Origin: Hemerocallis citrina | Lineage: Eukaryota > Streptophyta > Magnoliopsida > Asparagales > Asphodelaceae | DNA: 64,000 bases | Direction: 5' to 3' | Assembly: GCA_017893485.1 (NCBI GenBank) | Contig: JACEHZ010000372.1 | Location: 1,364,001 to 1,428,000 of the forward strand | Part shown: positions 37,501 to 43,500 of the stretch, piece after piece | Position numbering within the stretch: the first letter of the stretch is position 1 | Layout of the letters: the number at the start of each line of letters is the position of its first letter | The notes under the pieces: generated by a model | What the model was told of the DNA's origin: nothing | Database searches by the model: none | What the model saw: the letters and a program-made list of their open reading frames with translations, nothing else | Position numbers and translations under genes: made by a program

Positions 37501-40500
37501 CTGATGTCTTCCTTCGTAGAGTTCGGCAGTTAAAGGTTGAGCTATGCATTTTTTGTTATGTTTTCTTTTGTCCTGGTAGTCAGATCTTAGTGTTAAAGTG
37601 AAACACAATCTTTTTCCAGAAAACTATTAAATGTTTCTCAGATGCTAAAATTTCACGTTTCTTGTTGCACCTGATATTTAGACACTCCATTTGCATATCA
37701 AACATTAAAATTGATGTTACTGCTTTATGGAATGATTGTTCTGGATGGTTTTAAAATTAGTTTTTACATACATATCATGCACACCTTTAAGATAAAGGGA
37801 TGTGCACCTGGACTATTGACACTACATGTTGAACCTGCCAGTACTGGCATTTGCAGCCGATTTCTTTTAACAGTTCTACTTTCAATACGTTTCGTACTCA
37901 TTTCAGTGATAAATTGGTGGTTTTACCTAAAAGGAGCATGATCAGAAGTGGTTCACTTTCCTTGGATAACTTGCTTAACACAAATGTTCTTTGCAGGCAG
38001 TTGATCTTAGAAGTTCAGAAGGTCTCTGTGTCCCCCGTTTAAAGGTGCACTCTCAAATCGCCTACTTTTTATATACACTTCTCAAAATCTTTAGAGTAAC
38101 GGTAACATGGATCATCATTATTCCTTTGTCAGGTAAATGATAAATCATACCAAGCTGCCTTGCCAGAGATCTGGGAGGTGTTAAAAGCTGTTTGCGATAC
38201 CCATGTCCTTCCCCTAGCTCAAACTTGGGTCACATGCATTCAACAAGGTAAACAAGGGAATCGCCATTCAAATGAAAACTACAAGAACTGTATCTCCACC
38301 GTCGATACTGCTTGTTATTTGAACGATTCGTCCATGTTGGGTTTTCACGAAGCCTGCTCGGAGCACCACTTGTTAAGAGGTCAAGGAGTAGCCGGCAAAG
38401 CAATTACAACAAACCAACCGTGTTTTTCACCAGACATAACTTCTTTCATCAAGACTGAATATCCCCTCTCTCACCATGCAAAACTTTTCCACTTGAAGGC
38501 AGCTGTGGCTTTAAGGCTTCGTAGCGTTCACACTGGAAATGCCGACTTTGTACTCGAGTTCTTTCTTCCTGTCAATTGCATTGGAAGTGAGGAACAGAGA
38601 GAGATGCTAAATTTGTTGTCCATCACAATTCAACAGGTTTGTCAGAGTTTAAGGGTTGTTTCCGATAAAGAACTGGACGAGGAGGCTATGTTGGGAGTTG
38701 ATGAGCCGGATCTCTTATTTGATGAATCTCCATCTGAGGGAGTTCAAAGGCCATATGATAGGAATATTCTTTCGGAGGTGTCAGCTTGGAGTGCAGGAAA
38801 CATGAGGGGCCAAGAGGATTCTTTACTACATGGATTTAGCAAGCAGGAGGAATTAACAGTGTCTTCTTTACCTGAAGGAATGATGTTCTCAGAGTTCAAA
38901 GATCAAAGGGATTCTACTTCTAGCGATCCCAGCTTTCAACGAGTTGGCAAGGCGACTGAGAAGAGGCGTGTGAAAGCAGAGAAAACAGTGAGCCTGGAAG
39001 TTCTTCGGAAATACTTCGCAGGCAGCCTGAAAGATGCTGCAAGGAGCATTGGAGGTAAGCTTCAGTTTTGATAAGAAGGATATAATATTTCATTGAGATG
39101 TCCATTTTTAATTATGTCGTAAATTTAGATAGTGCTTGAAAAGCTTGAACATTGAATAGGATATGGATATAATACGTGACTTGCAGCCATTGTGATGTGA
39201 AAAATCCTAAGACAGTAAGATATGAAAATATACTTGAAACAGTGTATTTTTGTATGTATATATGCTTGTAAAAGTATTTATATATGTATGTACATAAAGT
39301 AAGTAAATTCTACAAATTTCTACATCTTTGTTCAAATTGGAAAGAAAAATATATGACCTTCATGAGTTGAACCCAAAACAATTTAACAAAACATGCCCTT
39401 CTGATGTTTGGAAGGTCTTTCGAGTATGCTAATATAGTATCTGTAGTGTCAAATGTTCTTGCTTCGTTTAAATTTAAACCCATGATCTTTTTCAAATATG
39501 TTTTTGAAGAAGGGTCTCCTTCACATATTTAAGCATGTATCAAGGTTGTTTTTGTTATCTTTTTTGAATTGAACATTTCTCGTATATTTGACGTACTCTT
39601 TAGATTTTGTTTTAGGTTGGCACGACCGTTGTAATTAAGAACAAAATCTAAAGAAAAAGTACAAAATTTTCTAAGAAGACAAGTTGCATCTGAATGGTTG
39701 TTGGCATATTTCCTAGAGTGAAATCTTTGATGTGTTCGAGCATTTTTTCTGACTTTTTATGGAGTTCTTCATCCTTCTTTTGCGGAGGAGTATAAGAAAT
39801 TAGTCATTATAAGTGTAGATCTTAAGTCATAAGTTATCTAATTAGAAAGTGGAGCATATAAGGCCTCTGGTCCACATTTATACATTTTTTGAAACTTCTT
39901 TTTCCTAGGAAAAAATATTGGGAAAGAGGAAGAGGGTTGGTGGGGTTAAAGATGACAATAGTAGGGTAAGAATCATACCAAATGTATTTTAGACCTTATC
40001 TTGGAAGGCATGGGTGACAATTTCTTTACCTATTAGGTAAAACATGCCGAACGAGTTAAGATAATAAAAGATTGTAACAAAGCTGTGGACTATAAAACAT
40101 ACAAAAGAAATCAAATACTAGTAACATATATATATTTTTAATGTAATTGATGCATAATTGTGATGTTTAAAGCTTTAATTGTTGTTTAGATTTTTCTTGC
40201 TGGTTATAGTCCATATTAGACATTAACTAGAGATGCAAGAAAATTGACTTGTTTGGTGCGTGACTGAACAAAAGAAGTGTCGTATTTAAGTGGTTAGGCA
40301 CTTCACTCCATTTACTTGAATAGATGTGGAAACTCTACTCTTACCCTGCTGATTTTTGAAGAGTACAAAATGTCTATTCTGACTATGGGGATTCTTGGGC
40401 TATGTCTTTTATCTCGTTATTGCTTAGAGAAATGAATTTCAGAATAGGTTTATTTGGTGGATAAATCTTCGTCAAGTAAAAATAGTTTCTCTCTAGATTT

Positions 40501-43500
40501 TCTAGAGGGAGAAGCTCCCAAAAAAAACCAAAAAAGAAGAGAGCGAGAGGAGCAGCTAGTGATTGGGGAGGGGGGAGGACTCCCTCATCGTCGTTCCCCC
40601 CCCCCCACCCCCCACAGCGCCTCCGGTGTGGTGGGTGTTCGTCGGAAAACCCGACGAGAGGTGTAAAAGAGAAAATTGGCTCCTCTTTTTGGAAAAGTTT
40701 GTGGGCCCACAAGGTGGGGCTCGCCGGTGAATGACACGATGGGCCTCTTTCACCGGTGAGTGATAGAGTTTGAGGTAGGAGTTGGGGTCATCGGTGAATT
40801 ATAGAGTTCGGCATGGGACGCCAGCAACGAAGATGGAGTGAGCTTGGGCATGACGGCGCCAAATTTGAGCTTGGGGACTTCACCTGGTTTTCATCAAATT
40901 AGATGTCGGGAAAATCGGAAGAGCTCGGAGTGGGTTGTTATGAGTCGGAGGCGTGCAATTGGAACCGGATGACCGGTTAGCTAGGGATGATGCCAACATG
41001 GAGTCGAGACCTCCTCATGATGGATGAGTGGTCTTTTCCATGGTGACGGCTTGACGGGGAGTAGCTTGGCCATGGTGGCGGTGAGAAGATTGGGGTGAGT
41101 GTTGGAGTGTGTGGGTCCCAGGTGCGTGTTGGAGTGTGGAGATCACATGGGTTTTTTCCCTGTTTGAAATTCGTATGTTGGGCCCACAACATGGGTTTTT
41201 GCCCTGTTTGAAATTTGAATGTTGGAGTCGGGGATCACATGGGGGACAACAATGCCAAATGTGAGCATGCAGAATGAGAAGATTGTCGGCCCCGCATTTC
41301 AAAATTGCTCCAAACTCAAATTATTCCAGCGGACCCAATAATTGAATTAATATATAGTAGCTATTTATTCCAGTTGAGGTGGTTGTGACGGCCGCCGTTG
41401 GCGGGATTTGATCTCATTGGGGCTTGGAGCTGCAGGTGATGGGGCGGTTCGTCAGGTTGTTGTTGACATCGAGGGCTGTTGGCGGCGAGTATTGCCGGTG
41501 TTCTTGGATTGAGATGGTCGGCAGGTAATCTCATCGGTCATCAGGCGGCAGTCGGCTAGTGGCAGCTGTTGGCATCGACAATTGGTTAGGAGGTCATGAT
41601 CGACTGTGGCGCCAAGAAGGGGGATAGTGTGGTGATGGGCGATGGTGGCCAGGGTGGCCGGGGTTTGTTGGGGAAGTTGGTAGGGGAAGGGGAGGAATTT
41701 AAGATTGATTTTTAAAATTTTGAATTTCAAAATTAGGGTTTGAAATTTCAAATTATATCTGGGGTTGCAAAGGGGGAGAGTTGATGGGGAGATTTGGATC
41801 ATGTTTGAAATTCAATTTAGATTTTTGAAATTCAAACATACTGGGAGAGGAGATGTGGGGGAAAGACGGTGAGGAAGAGTGTGCTTGATGTTGAATTTTG
41901 AATTTTGAAATTCAAATTCAAATTCAAATTTGTTTTGGAGTATGGAGGGGTGCAAGCGTCACATTTGATAGGCGGTGGTGTTCTTTGGTGGAGAAGTTCG
42001 TCAGCAGCATCGGCCTGGCGGTTGCGAACAACAACTACTATTAAGGGTTGGATCTGATACAATCGGAAAATGGCGTCGCGGTGGGGATGGTTTGGTAGAT
42101 ACACGACGGCTACATCGTTGAGAAAGAGAGGTTACAAGAGGTGATGGTAAGGTAGTGGGTTGTAGGGTTCCGGGTGAGGGAGAAGGAAGAGGGCAAGCAG
42201 TAGAAAGAGGCTGGAGGCTGGAGAGTTGCGGGGTGAGGGGGTGTCAGGAGCAGAGGATGGAGGCGGCGGAAGAGGAGGATGGGGTTATGATATTTTTTTG
42301 GTTGAGAGGAAACCCTAACTTTCTGTAGAAAAATTGTGTATATTTTTCCAGCTCTGATACCAGGTTAAAGTAATAGTATAGAGACTGAAAAGAATACTTT
42401 ATTGGATACTGATAACGGAATATACTGCCTCTTATATATAGGAGGATACAAAGATTAATCTAAGTTTATTTGAGATGTGGGACTAAAACTAAGACTACTT
42501 TAACACCAAAGTACGGATATGGATACAGGAGGCAAACATGATGACACAACACGATGTAGGTAAAACAATAAGTGAATAATCCCAAAAAGTAGGATACATG
42601 CAAATTATGTTTTACATGTGTGCATCCACGGGTTTTTTCTTCATCTGTGTTTCATAATATTTTGTTCTTTTGGCAATTTTACAAATACTGTGCAGAAAGG
42701 TAAACGGTTATCGACCTTACAATGGGAAAAGGAAGTATGCATACTGTTTTCTTTAAAGAGATTATAGTAGTCAAAAAGAATTATACTCTCATTTCTTCGT
42801 GCTTGAATGTAATTTCATGTGCTGAAACTTTTCAACTTCTTTGTTGTTGGTTACAACTGCTGCATGCTATAAAATTGACTCTGCTTCTTTCCTTTCTTTG
42901 ATTCAGTGTGCCCAACTACTCTAAAAAGAATATGCAGACAACACGGCATAAATCGTTGGCCTTCGAGAAAGATCAAGAAAGTCAGCCACTCTCTAAAGAA
43001 GCTCCAAGGTGTAATTGACTCGGTCCACGGAGCTGAAGGAACCTTTCAGTTCAGTTCTGTATATGAAAATTTCGCAAAAGCATCCAGCCCTGATAAGGAT
43101 TTACCTGTTAGTCATAGAATTTCCAAAACAAATCCCATCACTCATCGAGACTCCTCGAACATACTTCAACAGCAAGAAGTAAGGTTTAGCCCCCATACTT
43201 CTGCATCAAATTCTCATTCGTCGTCTACATGCAGCCAGAGATCCAGTTCAAGTTTAGGTCCTTCAGTCAAAAAGGAAGACTCTTTAGAGGAGAATCAAGT
43301 GGTCCAACTTAAGAGACGCAAAAGTGAGTTATCTTTGCATATCTCGGGTCAAGAGTTACCCAGGGATCCAATTACATCGCAAAGTCACAAGGCACTTAGT
43401 GAGCATTTTTCATTGGAGAATCCTTCTCAAAGGATGCAAAGGTCAGACATGCTCAAAGTGAAGGCTATTTATGGTGAAGAGAAAGTCCGATTTAGGCTGC

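Larger units (their letters stand above)
1524..37996 (+). other. NLP intron 1, about 36.5 kb, filled with nested retrotransposons
   Basis: The donor is GTATGT at 1524 and the acceptor is TTTGCAG ending at 37996. Flanking exons join in phase 0 to give [12 protein letters not shown], which is the family's continuous sequence. Only 1524-1786 and 37184-37996 look like original intron. The rest is the Tat element and everything nested in it. Confidence 0.88.
40500..42505 (-). mobile_element. TRIM/LARD-like non-autonomous LTR element in NLP intron 3
   Basis: A short LTR-like end (42365-42505, TTAAAGTAATAG...CTACTTTAACA) sits beside GCTCTGATACCA (42351-42362), the complement of the tRNA-Met primer site TGGTATCAGAGC. 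On the minus strand a Pro/Ser-rich-looking but non-coding leader follows for about 1.8 kb. Homology with the matching left LTR was not found, so the left boundary is a guess based on composition change (G/C tracts near 40570). Confidence 0.45.
39055..42906 (+). other. NLP intron 3, 3.85 kb, with a retroelement in its right half
   Basis: The donor is GTAAGC and the acceptor is GATTCAG at 42906. The split Val codon (G + TG) reads through as [11 protein letters not shown], the conserved RWP-RK sequence. The left 1.4 kb (39055-40490) is ordinary AT-rich intron with no feature I recognise. The right part holds the TRIM/LARD-like element described separately. Confidence 0.88.

Noticed and set aside
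37711..38042. Short reading frames before NLP exon 2
   Set aside because: They lie in the original intron in other frames and show no family match.
41452..42104. Minus-strand reading frames in intron 3 as gag
   Set aside because: Low-complexity sequence; no gag motif or zinc knuckle.
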